Positions 17,701-26,068 of a stretch of 64,000 nt of DNA are shown here, in pieces. The notes beneath the pieces are model-generated. The model did not search any database and had not been told where the DNA came from. It worked only from the letters and a program-made list of their open reading frames with translations. The position numbers and the translations under genes were made by a program. Each line of letters opens with the position of its first letter. The first letter of the stretch is position 1. This DNA is from Pelomonas aquatica (lineage in GTDB: Bacteria > Pseudomonadota > Gammaproteobacteria > Burkholderiales > Burkholderiaceae_C): NCBI RefSeq assembly GCF_026712205.1, contig NZ_JAPPUW010000013.1, positions 113,820 through 177,819 of the forward strand. The letters are read 5' to 3'.

Positions 17701-17787
17701 TCAGCCGCCCGAGCCCCCGTGCGGCTTGCCCAGGATGGTCAGCGCGTTGACCACGTTGACCTTGGCGCCGACCGGAATGGCGCCCAC
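17701..17787 (-). other. Short in-frame reading frame after nrdJ, possible gene remnant
   Basis: A 28-codon stretch starting at a GTG reads VGAIPVGAKVNVV, NALTILGKPHGGSGG and stops. It lies in the same frame as the reductase, separated from it only by the reductase TGA and nine sense codons. It has protein-like composition but no clear ribosome site. It may be the tail of a lost gene or a small peptide gene. I do not recognise it. Confidence 0.3.
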
Positions 17788-17814
17788 ATACCCCCTACCT
17801 GACGCCGCACACCC

Positions 17815-20800
17815 TCATCCGCACTGCCCCACATAGCCGCAGGCCGTGCAGAAATCGCAGCCGTCCTTGTGGATCATCGTCGCGTTGCCGCACTCCGGGC
17901 AGGGCTTGCCGGCCTGCACCTGCAGCATGCCGACCGCCGCGGCGAGCTTGGGTGCGGGCGTCTGCAGCAGGCCCATGTCGGTCAGCGGCTGGCCGGCTTC
18001 GTCGAGGATGCCCAGCATCGCGTAGCGGTGGATGACGAGCCGCGCCACATAGGCCACCGTCGACGGCCAGACCTGCTGGCGCCGTTCGCCGTTCAGTGAA
18101 GGCACCGGCGCCATGAAGTGGCCCAGCGGCTCGCCGACATTGAGCAGCTTGCGCAGCTTCATCGCGATCCAGCCCGGGTCCATCACGCGCATGTCCAGCG
18201 ACAACAGGCGCGCCAGGCCGTCCAGCGCCTTGGGGTAGTTGCCCGAGAAGCCCATCGCGCAGGGGCGCGTCACCGTGCCGCCGTCGGGTGTCGGCAGCAC
18301 GACCTCCTTCAGCGTCAGCGTGAACTGCTCGTTCGTGGCCGGGTTGTCCACGTCGACGGCCCAGGCCAGCGTGCCGGACACGCCGGTGCGCGGCTCGTTG
18401 CGGCTGAACATCGCGTCCACCACCGGCGTGGGGCCGCCCTCGGCCAGTGCGCCGAGCTGCTCGCAGCGCCAGCGGATGACGGCCGCCGTCGCGGCGACGA
18501 CGCCGGGGAAGAGACGCTTCTCTCCGCCGGGCGGCGTGGGCATCTCGAAGGCGCGCTCCTCGGCCACGGTGGCGAGCGCGTCGAGCTTGAGGCGCAGCCA
18601 GGCCGCGTCGTTGGTGCGCAGGTCCATCGACAGCGTCTTGGCCAGCGCGGCCAGGCCGCGCGGCTGCTCGGCGCCGTTGACCCAGACTTCGAAGGGCAGG
18701 TTGCGGCCGAACAGGCCGCCGTCGGGACCGTCCAGCGGCAGCTCGCCGATGAAGAGGGCGAAGTCGCCGTGCGGATGCTGGATCAGATAGCTCCAGGCCG
18801 GGTTGCCGCCGGGCATCTCCGGGCGGCTGGGCCAGCGCAGCGACGCGACGACGGCCTGCGGCAGGCGCTCGACCTTCAGGCGCTGGTTGGTGCCGTCGAC
18901 CTCGGCGCGCAACGGCTCGGGCTGCTTCACTTCCGGCGTCACGCTGAGCACCGAGCCCAGCACGCTGTTGGGCCGGTAGGTGGCCAGGCCCTTGAGCTTG
19001 GCGCCCCAGGCCTGCACGTAGAGATCCTGGAAGTCCTCGTAGGGGTAGTCGGCCGGCACGTTGACGGTCTTGCTGATCGACGTGTCGATATAGGGCGCGA
19101 CGGCCGCGACCATGGCGGCGTGGTCGGCCGCGCTCAGCTCCAGCGCGGTGACGAAGGCGTCGCTCAACGGCGCGTCGGCGCCGAACAGATGGCGATAGAG
19201 GCGCCAGGCATGGTCCTCGACGGCGTACTCCTTGAAGCCGCCGCCTTCGGCCTGCGGCAGGCGCTTCTTGCGCGTGTAGGTCCACGAGAAGGCCGGCTCG
19301 ATGCCATTGCTGGCGTTGTCGGCGAAGGCCAGGCTGATGGTGCCGGTGGGCGCGATGGACAGCAGGTGGGAGTTGCGCAGGCCCTGGGCGCGGATCCTGT
19401 CCTTCAGGCCCTGAGGCAGCCGCGACGCGAAGCTGCCGCCTGACAGATACAGGTCGGCATTGAACAGCGGGAAGCTGCCGCGCTCGGCGGCGAGGTCGCT
19501 GGACGCCGCATAGGCCGCGTCGCGCATCAGCTCGCTGATATGGCTGGCCATGTCGCGCGCGGCCTGCGTGTCGTAGCGCAGGTTCAGCATGACGAGGGCG
19601 TCGCCCAGCCCCGTGAAGCCCAGGCCGACGCGGCGCTTGTTGGCGGCCTCCTGGGCCTGCGCGGGCAGCGGCCAGGGCGTCACGTCGAGCACGTTGTCCA
19701 GCATGCGCGTGGCCACGGCGACGACTTCGGCAAAGCCGGCCTCATCGAAGCTCGGCTGCGGCGAAAATGGTTCGCTCACGAAACGGGTCAGGTCGATGGA
19801 GCCGAGGCAGCAGCAGCCGTAGGGCGGAAGCGGCTGCTCAGCACAATTGTGTACATACAGACCGTTGGCGTCGAAGGCGTGCACATGCTCGACGGTCACG
19901 TCGTAGACGGCCTCGACCCCATCGGGCTCAATGGCCTCGACGGTGGCCGTGAAACGTTCACGATTGAGCTCACGCCGGTAGCTGCCCAGCAGTTCGTCCA
20001 ACCGCGCTTGCTTGGCGCTGTCCTCGAAGCCCACCTGCTCGGCGTAACGGCGCAGGTTGTCGCCGCTGATGACCAGCTCGTGCACAGCTCGGCGTTGATA
20101 GTCGCGCTCGCCACCTCGGCCGTCAGGCATGCGTTGCAGCCCGGCGGGTTTGCGGTCGCGGTAGATCGACGCCGCGATGCCCAGGCGCGCCAGCATGCGT
20201 TGCACAACCTGCAGCTGTTCGAGGTCGGCTTGCGTCAACCGCACGCTGACGCCCTTGTCCTGTACGCCTTGCACGGAACCATCGGCATCGAAGAATCCGC
20301 GCAACAGCCCGCGATGGAATTCCGAGGACGTCGCCTCCATCGCCGGCGTGATGCGCTTGTTGCCCGGCGCCGCACCCAGGGAGGCCGCCAGGTCGCGCAG
20401 GCCCGTGGACGCCAAACGGAATTCGCCGCGCCCGCCGATCGGGCGCTGCCAACCCTTGAAGTCCGCACGGCTGGCAATGGCGGTGCGCATGGCCGTCTCG
20501 GCTGCGCGCATGACGCTGTCGACGCTCGCCGGCCGATGGCCCACATCGCTGCCGACGGCCTTCAGCTCCGGTGCCCAGACGGACAGCACGGCCTTGTCGG
20601 CCTTCAGCGTGCCGTCGCCGATCAACAGGCCCAGCAGATAACCCTCGGATTCGGTGCGAGGCCCCTCCCAGCCCTGCAGCGCACGATGGTCGTGCAACAT
20701 CAATTCATCGCCAGGTTTCAACTCGGCGGCGGGCGCCCATTCGGCTTCGACCAGGTAGCGGGTCTTGCGCGTCACTCGGCGCACCGGGTGGTCGCCAGTC

Positions 20801-21852
20801 AGGCGCAGCTCATGCCCCTCGCGAGTGCTCAGGCGCAGCACGGGCTTCACGCCAGTGGCGAAGAAGCCCGCCGACTCGCTGGCGTAGGCCTTGCCATCGA
20901 CGATGGCATGGAAGGGCCGGCCGATCAGCTCGGCCACCTGGCGCGGGCCATCGCTGGTCAGGGTCCAGGTGCCGGCCGTCACGCACGGGTTGGTCGCCGC
21001 AATCGTCTCGCAGTAGTGCAGGTTGTTGTCGGCATTGATGCGGTCCAGGAAGAGCACGCCGGGCTCGGCGTGGTCGTAGGTGGAGCGCATGACCTGGTCC
21101 CACAGCGCGCGGGCCTTGACCTTGCGGTAGACCCATTGGCCGTCGCCGCGCTGGTAGGCGCCGGCCTCGATCTGCTCGACGCTGGGCTGGGCCTTGTGCG
21201 CCAGCTCGACGAGGCCGTCGGCCTGCACGGCCTCCATGAAGGCGTCGGTCACGCCGATGGAGATGTTGAAGTTGCGCAGGTCGCCCTCGTCCTTGGCATG
21301 GATGAAGGCTTCGATGTCGGGGTGGTCGCAGCGCAGCACGCCCATCTGCGCGCCGCGGCGGCTGCCGGCGCTCTCCACCGTCTCGCAGCTGCGGTCGAAG
21401 ACGCGCATATAGCTGATCGGGCCCGAGGCATGGCTGCGCGTGGAGCCCACCCAGGCGCCGGCCGGGCGGATGCGGCTGAAGTCATAGCCGACGCCGCCGC
21501 CGCGGCGCATGGTCTCGGCGGCCTCGGTCAGCGCGGTGTAGATGCCGGGCACGCCGTCCTCGGGCGTCGCGATGGAGTCGCCCACCGGCTGCACGAAGCA
21601 GTTGATGAGGGTGGCCGACAGCTCGGTGCCGGCGGCCGACATGATGCGGCCGGCCGGCACGAAGCCGCGCTGCTGGGCGGCCAGGAAGGCGGCCGTCCAT
21701 TTCGCCCGGTCGGCGGGCTTCTCGGCCGCGCCGAGCGCGCGGGCGACGCGTTCGCGCAGTTCGTCAGCATGCTGCTCGCCGCCCTTGGCGTATTTCTCGA
21801 TGAGGACTTCGCTGCTGATGTCCTGAAGCGGGAGATCGGTGATGGCGCTCAC
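17815..21852 (-). CDS. nrdJ: Adenosylcobalamin-dependent (class II) ribonucleotide reductase containing an intein
   Basis: Reduces ribonucleotides to deoxyribonucleotides with a B12-generated thiyl radical, independent of oxygen. The precursor is 1,345 residues. After removing a 380-residue intein (residues 290-669) the enzyme is 965. N-terminal signatures include [11 protein letters not shown] and [15 protein letters not shown]. The radical cysteine lies in TNP-C-AEQ, and [10 protein letters not shown] follows. The C-terminus carries two TSCPD-like segments and a zinc-ribbon tail with CPEC and [11 protein letters not shown]. The start is a GTG with CGAGG 5 nt upstream; the frame stays open a further 56 codons into a repeat. 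Activity should depend on intein splicing, since the catalytic Cys is the first residue after it. Confidence 0.93.
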   Translation of the reverse strand: MSAITDLPLQDISSEVLIEKYAKGGEQHADELRERVARALGAAEKPADRAKWTAAFLAAQQRGFVPAGRIMSAAGTELSATLINCFVQPVGDSIATPEDGVPGIYTALTEAAETMRRGGGVGYDFSRIRPAGAWVGSTRSHASGPISYMRVFDRSCETVESAGSRRGAQMGVLRCDHPDIEAFIHAKDEGDLRNFNISIGVTDAFMEAVQADGLVELAHKAQPSVEQIEAGAYQRGDGQWVYRKVKARALWDQVMRSTYDHAEPGVLFLDRINADNNLHYCETIAATNPCVTAGTWTLTSDGPRQVAELIGRPFHAIVDGKAYASESAGFFATGVKPVLRLSTREGHELRLTGDHPVRRVTRKTRYLVEAEWAPAAELKPGDELMLHDHRALQGWEGPRTESEGYLLGLLIGDGTLKADKAVLSVWAPELKAVGSDVGHRPASVDSVMRAAETAMRTAIASRADFKGWQRPIGGRGEFRLASTGLRDLAASLGAAPGNKRITPAMEATSSEFHRGLLRGFFDADGSVQGVQDKGVSVRLTQADLEQLQVVQRMLARLGIAASIYRDRKPAGLQRMPDGRGGERDYQRRAVHELVISGDNLRRYAEQVGFEDSAKQARLDELLGSYRRELNRERFTATVEAIEPDGVEAVYDVTVEHVHAFDANGLYVHNCAEQPLPPYGCCCLGSIDLTRFVSEPFSPQPSFDEAGFAEVVAVATRMLDNVLDVTPWPLPAQAQEAANKRRVGLGFTGLGDALVMLNLRYDTQAARDMASHISELMRDAAYAASSDLAAERGSFPLFNADLYLSGGSFASRLPQGLKDRIRAQGLRNSHLLSIAPTGTISLAFADNASNGIEPAFSWTYTRKKRLPQAEGGGFKEYAVEDHAWRLYRHLFGADAPLSDAFVTALELSAADHAAMVAAVAPYIDTSISKTVNVPADYPYEDFQDLYVQAWGAKLKGLATYRPNSVLGSVLSVTPEVKQPEPLRAEVDGTNQRLKVERLPQAVVASLRWPSRPEMPGGNPAWSYLIQHPHGDFALFIGELPLDGPDGGLFGRNLPFEVWVNGAEQPRGLAALAKTLSMDLRTNDAAWLRLKLDALATVAEERAFEMPTPPGGEKRLFPGVVAATAAVIRWRCEQLGALAEGGPTPVVDAMFSRNEPRTGVSGTLAWAVDVDNPATNEQFTLTLKEVVLPTPDGGTVTRPCAMGFSGNYPKALDGLARLLSLDMRVMDPGWIAMKLRKLLNVGEPLGHFMAPVPSLNGERRQQVWPSTVAYVARLVIHRYAMLGILDEAGQPLTDMGLLQTPAPKLAAAVGMLQVQAGKPCPECGNATMIHKDGCDFCTACGYVGQCG
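19846..20985 (-). mobile_element. Intein with LAGLIDADG homing endonuclease inside NrdJ
   Basis: A protein intron of 380 residues. Block A begins with Cys ([17 protein letters not shown]). Block B is [14 protein letters not shown] with its conserved T and H. Two dodecapeptides, [12 protein letters not shown] and [12 protein letters not shown], mark an apparently intact homing endonuclease. Block F is [15 protein letters not shown], and block G ends LYVHN with the penultimate His and terminal Asn. The +1 extein residue is Cys. All residues needed for Cys-Asn-Cys splicing are present. The insertion lies exactly between Pro and the radical cysteine in the NPC motif. Base composition looks slightly less GC-biased than the flanking exteins. 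Confidence 0.95.
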
Positions 21853-21867
21853 GGCGGCCTCGTGATA

Positions 21868-21883
21868 CTGGATAAAAGAACAG
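21868..21883. promoter_or_regulatory. LexA (SOS) box-like site upstream of nrdJ
   Basis: The 16-mer is a C-T-G, ten AT-rich bases, C-A-G palindrome. Read on the gene's strand it is CTGTTCTTTTATCCAG, one base away from the CTGT-N8-ACAG consensus. It lies 16-31 bp before the GTG start, where a repressor would block a promoter or early elongation. SOS control is inferred from the site only. Confidence 0.5.
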
Positions 21884-21968
21884 TCTACGACTCCGCGGCC
21901 TCGACTGCGCGACAAAAGGCCGAGCTTGCCGGCGAGGTGCGCCGCCGTCCTTGACGCGGCGCATGGTC

Positions 21969-22233
21969 GAACCTGTTCACGGCCTCCCCATGGTGCCCGC
22001 AAGGCATCCCCGGGCCGCAATCAAGGCGTCCGCCGCCGGCCAGGCTCATGCCTGGCCAAGGTGGGCAACGCAGAGTGCGGCCCGGGGATGCCTTGCCCTT
22101 CGGGTTGCCCCGCAAAGCCAGCGTCTGCGGCGTTGCAAATCCTCGCCGGGCACCCAGCCCGTCTCCGGTTTGCGCCTTGCAGCCACTGGCTTTGCGGGGC
22201 AACGGGCGCCATGGGGAGGCCGTGAACAGGTTC
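21969..22233. repeat. Two-armed inverted-repeat element of family A, copy 1 (265 bp)
   Basis: The outer ends are a perfect 25-bp inverted repeat (21969-21993 with 22209-22233). Inside are two arms. Arm 1 is a perfect 21-bp stem (21999-22019 with 22076-22096) capped by a module at 22021-22070 holding GGCCAGGC-TCAT-GCCTGGCC. Arm 2 is a perfect 18-bp stem (22104-22121 with 22186-22203) capped by a module at 22131-22180 that begins CGTTGCAAAT and ends TTTGCGCCTTGC. The modules are 50 nt each and in opposite orientation. The right end touches the DUF1134 stop codon. No protein is encoded. Confidence 0.85.
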
Positions 22234-22803
22234 TTAGAACGGGTTGATGGTCTTCTCGCGGCGGTAGTGGATATAGCCCACGCTCGCGCCCGCGCGCAGG
22301 CCCACGCCCAGGCGGATGGGCGCCAGCGTGATGCCCTTCAGGCGCTGGTAGTTGATGCCGGCGCCGCCGATGTAGTAAAGGCTGCCGTCCACGCCGGGGA
22401 AGCGCTGGTAGATGGCGCCGGCATTGGGCAGGTGGTAGACCAGCGTGAAGACCTTGGACGCGTTGGCGCCCAGGTCGAAGCCGATGGACGGGCCGGCCCA
22501 GTAGACGCGGCCGCCACCGCCGCCCTTCATCAGCAGCTCGCCGTCGCCGTAGCGCAGGCCGACGGTGATGGCCGCGCCGGCCTCCTCGCCCTTGATGTAG
22601 GCGTTCGGGCGGCCCTGCTCCTTGAAGGCCTTTTCGATGACCTTGGCCAGACCCTCGGTGGTCTGGCCGAAGAAGTCGGTGGCGGCCTTCAGGATGGAGT
22701 CCTGGTCGTAGGTGCCGTCCTTGTCGTCGGCGGCCATGGCGGGCAGGGCCGTGGCGGTGGCGAGGGCGGCGAGGTGTTGCAGATGCTGGCGGCGGTCGAT
22801 CAT
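22234..22803 (-). CDS. DUF1134-family exported protein
   Basis: A 189-residue protein with a short N-terminal signal region (LAALATATALPAMAA) and then the DUF1134 domain over nearly its whole length. Recognisable segments are ATDFFGQTTEGLAKVIEKAF, GRPNAYIKGEEAGAA, VYWAGPSIGFDLGANASKVF, GAIYQRFPGVDGSLYYIGGA and a final GVGLRAGASVGYIHY. The family is widespread in proteobacteria and its function is unknown; lipid-binding or YSC84-like behaviour has been suggested for similar folds. The stop codon abuts repeat element A1. It lies upstream of nrdJ on the same strand. Confidence 0.85.
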   Translation of the reverse strand: MIDRRQHLQHLAALATATALPAMAADDKDGTYDQDSILKAATDFFGQTTEGLAKVIEKAFKEQGRPNAYIKGEEAGAAITVGLRYGDGELLMKGGGGGRVYWAGPSIGFDLGANASKVFTLVYHLPNAGAIYQRFPGVDGSLYYIGGAGINYQRLKGITLAPIRLGVGLRAGASVGYIHYRREKTINPF

Positions 22804-22906
22804 GGTTTGCGCTCCTTGGGGCAGGCCTTGGGCGGCCAGCATAAACAAAGCAGCGTGAAGTTTGGCCGCCCGTTGCCAGTCCACACAACCCGGTCCGCCG
22901 CGTCGG

Positions 22907-22959
22907 GGCCATGGCCCTCCCGCCAAGGCGTGTCGGGGCGCAGGGGGAGGCCCATGGCC
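22907..22959. repeat. Intergenic inverted repeat
   Basis: GGCCATGGCCCTCCC (22907-22921) faces GGGAGGCCCATGGCC (22945-22959), nearly perfect over 15 bp with a 23-nt loop. It sits between the DUF1134 start and the divergent unknown gene at 22988. It could be a transcriptional hairpin or a protein site. Confidence 0.5.
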
Positions 22960-22987
22960 ACGACGCAGTGGACTAGACTCAGGCGCC

Positions 22988-23422
22988 ATGTCGTCCAACC
23001 CCGATCTGCTGCGGCTGTCCGCCGCCCTCGAATACGTCGACCTCGCGGCCGGTCTGTATCTCGCCGGCGGCGCCGACCAGGCGGCGCGGCTGCTGGCCGC
23101 CGCGGCCGAGCAGCAGCTCGGCGATCTCGTGCGCCTGATCGACGCGCCCAGCACCACGGTGGACACGCGCGAGCTGCTGGCCCGCGTCGCGCGTGCGCAC
23201 CGGCCCGCCGTCGTCGCGCCGCGCGAGGCGCCCAGCCGAGACTGGCAGGCGCCGCCCGCGGCGCCCGACGGCGTGCGCGACGAGACCGTCGCCTTCCTGC
23301 GCGCCGCCTGGTTCATGCTCGAAGCCATGGGCCTGGCCGCGCTGGCGCCCGAGCGGCTGCAGCAGGCCATCGAGCACAGCACCGTCTTCAGCGGCGGCTC
23401 CGAGCTGGAGCCTTTCGTCTAG
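22988..23422 (+). CDS. Conserved-looking protein of unknown function
   Basis: A 144-residue acidic, helical protein. The first part, LEYVDLAAGLYLAGGADQAARLL, resembles a helical motif seen in small cytoplasmic proteins of Burkholderiales, but I cannot name a function. There is no signal peptide, metal site or helix-turn-helix. It is followed 29 nt later by the PilZ gene and then by the LytS-type kinase, so it may be co-transcribed with them. The ATG at 22988 was chosen because the sequence before it reads through an inverted repeat. Confidence 0.6.
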   Translation: MSSNPDLLRLSAALEYVDLAAGLYLAGGADQAARLLAAAAEQQLGDLVRLIDAPSTTVDTRELLARVARAHRPAVVAPREAPSRDWQAPPAAPDGVRDETVAFLRAAWFMLEAMGLAALAPERLQQAIEHSTVFSGGSELEPFV

Positions 23423-23451
23423 CCGCCTCGCCCGCCCCTCGGGAGACCATC

Positions 23452-23832
23452 ATCAGCACCGAACGTCGCCAATTCGCCCGCGTCGCCTTCGCCTCCGGCG
23501 CCGAGCTGGTCACGACGCAGGCGCTGCTGCGCTGCCAGGTCGTCGACATCTCGCTGAAGGGCGTGCTGCTGCAGCTGCCCGACGCCCCCGCGCCGCAGGC
23601 CGGCATGCCCTGCCTCGTCAAGCTGCCGCTGGGCGACGGCGCGGGCGGCCCCGTCATCGCGATGGCCGGCGAGCTGGCCCATGTCGAGAACGGCCATGCC
23701 GGCGTGCTGTGCCGCAGCATCGACCTGGAGTCCATCACCCATCTGCGCCGCCTCATCGAGATCAACCTGGGCGACCCGGCAGCCTCGGAGCGCGAACTCA
23801 AGGCGCTGATCGCCGCGGCCGGCACCGGCTGA
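23452..23832 (+). CDS. PilZ-domain protein with an apparent ATC start codon
   Basis: A predicted cyclic di-GMP receptor of 126 residues. The binding motif is ERRQFARVAF (the R-x-x-x-R form) at the very N-terminus, and VVDISLKGVLLQL is the D-x-S-x-x-G strand. No ATG, GTG or TTG exists in frame for more than 150 bp upstream, all of which is inside the previous gene. Relatives usually begin M-S-T-E-R-R. Here the matching codon is ATC at 23452, with GGGAG 6 nt upstream, a correct ribosome-site distance. A rare ATC start is therefore the best reading; a base error is the alternative. Confidence 0.8.
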   Translation: MSTERRQFARVAFASGAELVTTQALLRCQVVDISLKGVLLQLPDAPAPQAGMPCLVKLPLGDGAGGPVIAMAGELAHVENGHAGVLCRSIDLESITHLRRLIEINLGDPAASERELKALIAAAGTG

Positions 23833-23930
23833 CGGCCGCGGCGAACCCGCCATACCCGGCTTGGCGCCGGATAGGGGCGGTTTCGTCGCATGCCGCCCCG
23901 CAGGACGGCGGCGCGCCGAGAATGCCGCGG

Positions 23931-25028
23931 ATGGAGGACATCCGCCCGCTGCAAGCCTTTCGCCGCGTCTGCAATCTGCGCATGCTGGCGGGCGTCTACT
24001 ACTTCTGCCTGCTCTACGCCATCTCGCGTGAACTGACCTGGTTCGGCGAAGGCAGCGGCGGCCTGCGCGACGCCCTCTTCGACCTGGTCCGCTTCAGCCG
24101 CCAATGCCTGCTGACCGGCGTGTCGCTGCTGCTGGCGGTGGCCCTGGCCGAGGCCCTGCTGGCCGGGCGGCGCTGGAAGCTGCCCGCCGCGCTGTCGGTG
24201 CAGGCCCTGGCCGTCGGCCTGGGTGCGGCCCTCGGCACCTTTCTGCGCTATGTGGTCGCGACCATGGACGACCCCAGCAACGAGATCAAGCTCGGCTGGA
24301 TCGTGTCCACCGTCGCACTGTGGTCCCTGCTGGGCGGCATGGCCTATGCGCTGCTGCGCGTCAGCCGCGCCCAGCGCGAGGGCCGCGACGAGCTGGCGCG
24401 GCTGTTCCGCGAACGCGAGGCCCTCAAGACCCAGCAGACCGAGGCCCAGCTGTCGGCGCTGAACGCGCAGATCGAGCCCCATTTCCTGTTCAACACACTG
24501 GCCAACGTCAAACGCCTGTACGAGACCCAGCCCGAGCGCGGCCGCGACATGCTGGTGGCCCTGATCGCCTATCTGCGCGCCGCCCTGCCCGGCATGCGCC
24601 GCCACGAGTCCACGCTGGCCGACGAGCTGGAGCTGGTGCGCCACTACCTCGCCATCCTGCAGATGCGCATGGGCGAGCGCCTGTCCTTCGACATCGCCGC
24701 GCCGCCCGAGCTGCTGGAGGCCCGCCTGCCCACGCTGGTGCTCCCCACCCTCGTCGAGAACGCCATCAAGCACGGCCTCTCGCCGCTGCCCGAGGGCGGG
24801 CGCATCGAGATCCGCGCCGGCCATGCGGCCGGCGGCGGCCTCACCGTGGAGGTGGCCGACAACGGCCAGGGCTTCGGCAGGGCCAGCGGCGGCACCGGCG
24901 TGGGCCTGGCCAACACGCGGGCACGGCTGGCCGCCCGCTTCGGCGACGCCGCCGCGCTGGAGCTGGAGGCCACCCAGCCGCACGGCGTCGTCGCCCGCGT
25001 GCGCCTGCCCGCCGAGGCTTTGACGTGA
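23931..25028 (+). CDS. LytS/YehU-type sensor histidine kinase
   Basis: A membrane kinase of 365 residues with about four hydrophobic helices (residues 15-140) and no periplasmic domain. The kinase core is of the His_kinase PF06580 type: NAQIEPHFLFNTLANVKRLY with phospho-acceptor His near residue 184, then TLVENAIKHGLSPL (N box) and VADNGQGFG plus GVGLANTRARL (G boxes). All catalytic motifs are intact. The stop overlaps the next start in a GTGA, and the third gene is a LytTR regulator, so the three form a coupled unit. An in-frame ATG at 23922 is the other possible start. Confidence 0.9.
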   Translation: MEDIRPLQAFRRVCNLRMLAGVYYFCLLYAISRELTWFGEGSGGLRDALFDLVRFSRQCLLTGVSLLLAVALAEALLAGRRWKLPAALSVQALAVGLGAALGTFLRYVVATMDDPSNEIKLGWIVSTVALWSLLGGMAYALLRVSRAQREGRDELARLFREREALKTQQTEAQLSALNAQIEPHFLFNTLANVKRLYETQPERGRDMLVALIAYLRAALPGMRRHESTLADELELVRHYLAILQMRMGERLSFDIAAPPELLEARLPTLVLPTLVENAIKHGLSPLPEGGRIEIRAGHAAGGGLTVEVADNGQGFGRASGGTGVGLANTRARLAARFGDAAALELEATQPHGVVARVRLPAEALT

Positions 25029-26068
25029 TCAAGCATGTCTTGCGCTCCTGGCGCTCGCTGCGCCTGAACGAGGCCCTGGTCTTCGTCAGCGCGGCCCTGC
25101 TCTTCGGCGCCATCGACCTGACCTCGCTGCTGGAGCTGCGCGTCGGCCACCAGCTGCCCGAGGTGGTGGCCCGCCACCTGAGCCTGCCCCTGGTCAGCTG
25201 CGCCGTGCTGCTGCTGTGCTGGCTGCCGGCCGCGCGCAGCAGCGCCATCCACCCGGCACGGCGCCGGCGCCTCGTGGCCGCCACGCTGCTGGGCTCGGCG
25301 CTGACCATGGCCGTCATCTATCCGCTGGCCGACGCCCTGCCCTGGCCCTCGCTGTGCGACCTCTATGCCCAGATGCACGGCAAGCCCCGCTGCACGATGT
25401 TCCGCATGACCGCCGTCATCGGCGACACGCTCTGGATCTTCATGCCCGCGCTGATGATCGTCGGCATGCTCGAATTCCACAGCCTGCGCCGCCGCCAGGA
25501 CCAGGCCGCCCAGGACCTGCTGCGCGAGCACAGCCAGCTGCGCCGCCACGCGCTGGCTGCGCGCCTGGCCGCCCTGCAGGCCCAGGTCGACCCGGCCCTG
25601 CTGTTCGACGCCCTCGTCTCCGTCGAGCAGGCCTATGCCGGCCGCGACCCCGGCGCCAGCGCGCGGCTGGAACGCCTCATCCGCCACCTGCGCGTGGCCC
25701 TGCCGCGGCTGCGCGATGCCGGCGCGACGCTGGGCGGCGAGGCCGAGCTGATCGCCAGCTACCTCGACCTGCTGCGCGACCTGGGCGACCACGCCCCGGC
25801 GTTCGACTGCGAGCTCGGCTCGCGCGGCGCCACGCCGCTGCCGCCCATGCTGCTGCTGCCGCTGGTGCAGCGCGCGCTGCGCCTGGGCCGGCCCGGGCGC
25901 TGCTGGCTGAAGGCGGGCGCCGGCATCACGCTGGGCTTCGACCAGGGCGGCCTGTGCAACGAAGACGCCGACCTCGCCTCGCTGCGCGAGCGCCTCGCCG
26001 TGCTGGACGGCAGGCTGCTGTGCACCAGCAGCGAGGACCGCACCGAATTCATGCTGGAGCTGCCATGA
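25025..26068 (+). CDS. Degenerate LytS-like protein (predicted pseudokinase)
   Basis: A 347-residue paralogue of the preceding kinase with the same plan of four membrane helices and a cytoplasmic helix bundle. The H-box reads QAQVDPALLFDALVSVEQAY, so the phospho-accepting His is Ala (residue 191) and the following Asn is Asp. No N box or DxGxG box is present; the matching region reads LLLPLVQRALRLG and then GITLGFDQGG. It cannot be an active kinase by known chemistry. The GTG start overlaps the upstream TGA, and its own stop overlaps the regulator ATG. It may pair with the active kinase as a sensor or brake. Confidence 0.8.
   Translation: MIKHVLRSWRSLRLNEALVFVSAALLFGAIDLTSLLELRVGHQLPEVVARHLSLPLVSCAVLLLCWLPAARSSAIHPARRRRLVAATLLGSALTMAVIYPLADALPWPSLCDLYAQMHGKPRCTMFRMTAVIGDTLWIFMPALMIVGMLEFHSLRRRQDQAAQDLLREHSQLRRHALAARLAALQAQVDPALLFDALVSVEQAYAGRDPGASARLERLIRHLRVALPRLRDAGATLGGEAELIASYLDLLRDLGDHAPAFDCELGSRGATPLPPMLLLPLVQRALRLGRPGRCWLKAGAGITLGFDQGGLCNEDADLASLRERLAVLDGRLLCTSSEDRTEFMLELP

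Noticed and set aside
21853..22020. Extension of NrdJ to an ATG at 22020
   Set aside because: The added 56 residues would be encoded partly by repeat element A1, have no family similarity, and lack a ribosome site. The GTG at 21852 has one.
22048..23451. Long upstream extension of the PilZ frame
   Set aside because: It would run through repeat A1, the DUF1134 gene on the other strand and the unknown gene at 22988, with no family similarity.
25025..26068. Active second histidine kinase
   Set aside because: The phospho-accepting His and both ATP-binding boxes are missing, so it was called a pseudokinase.
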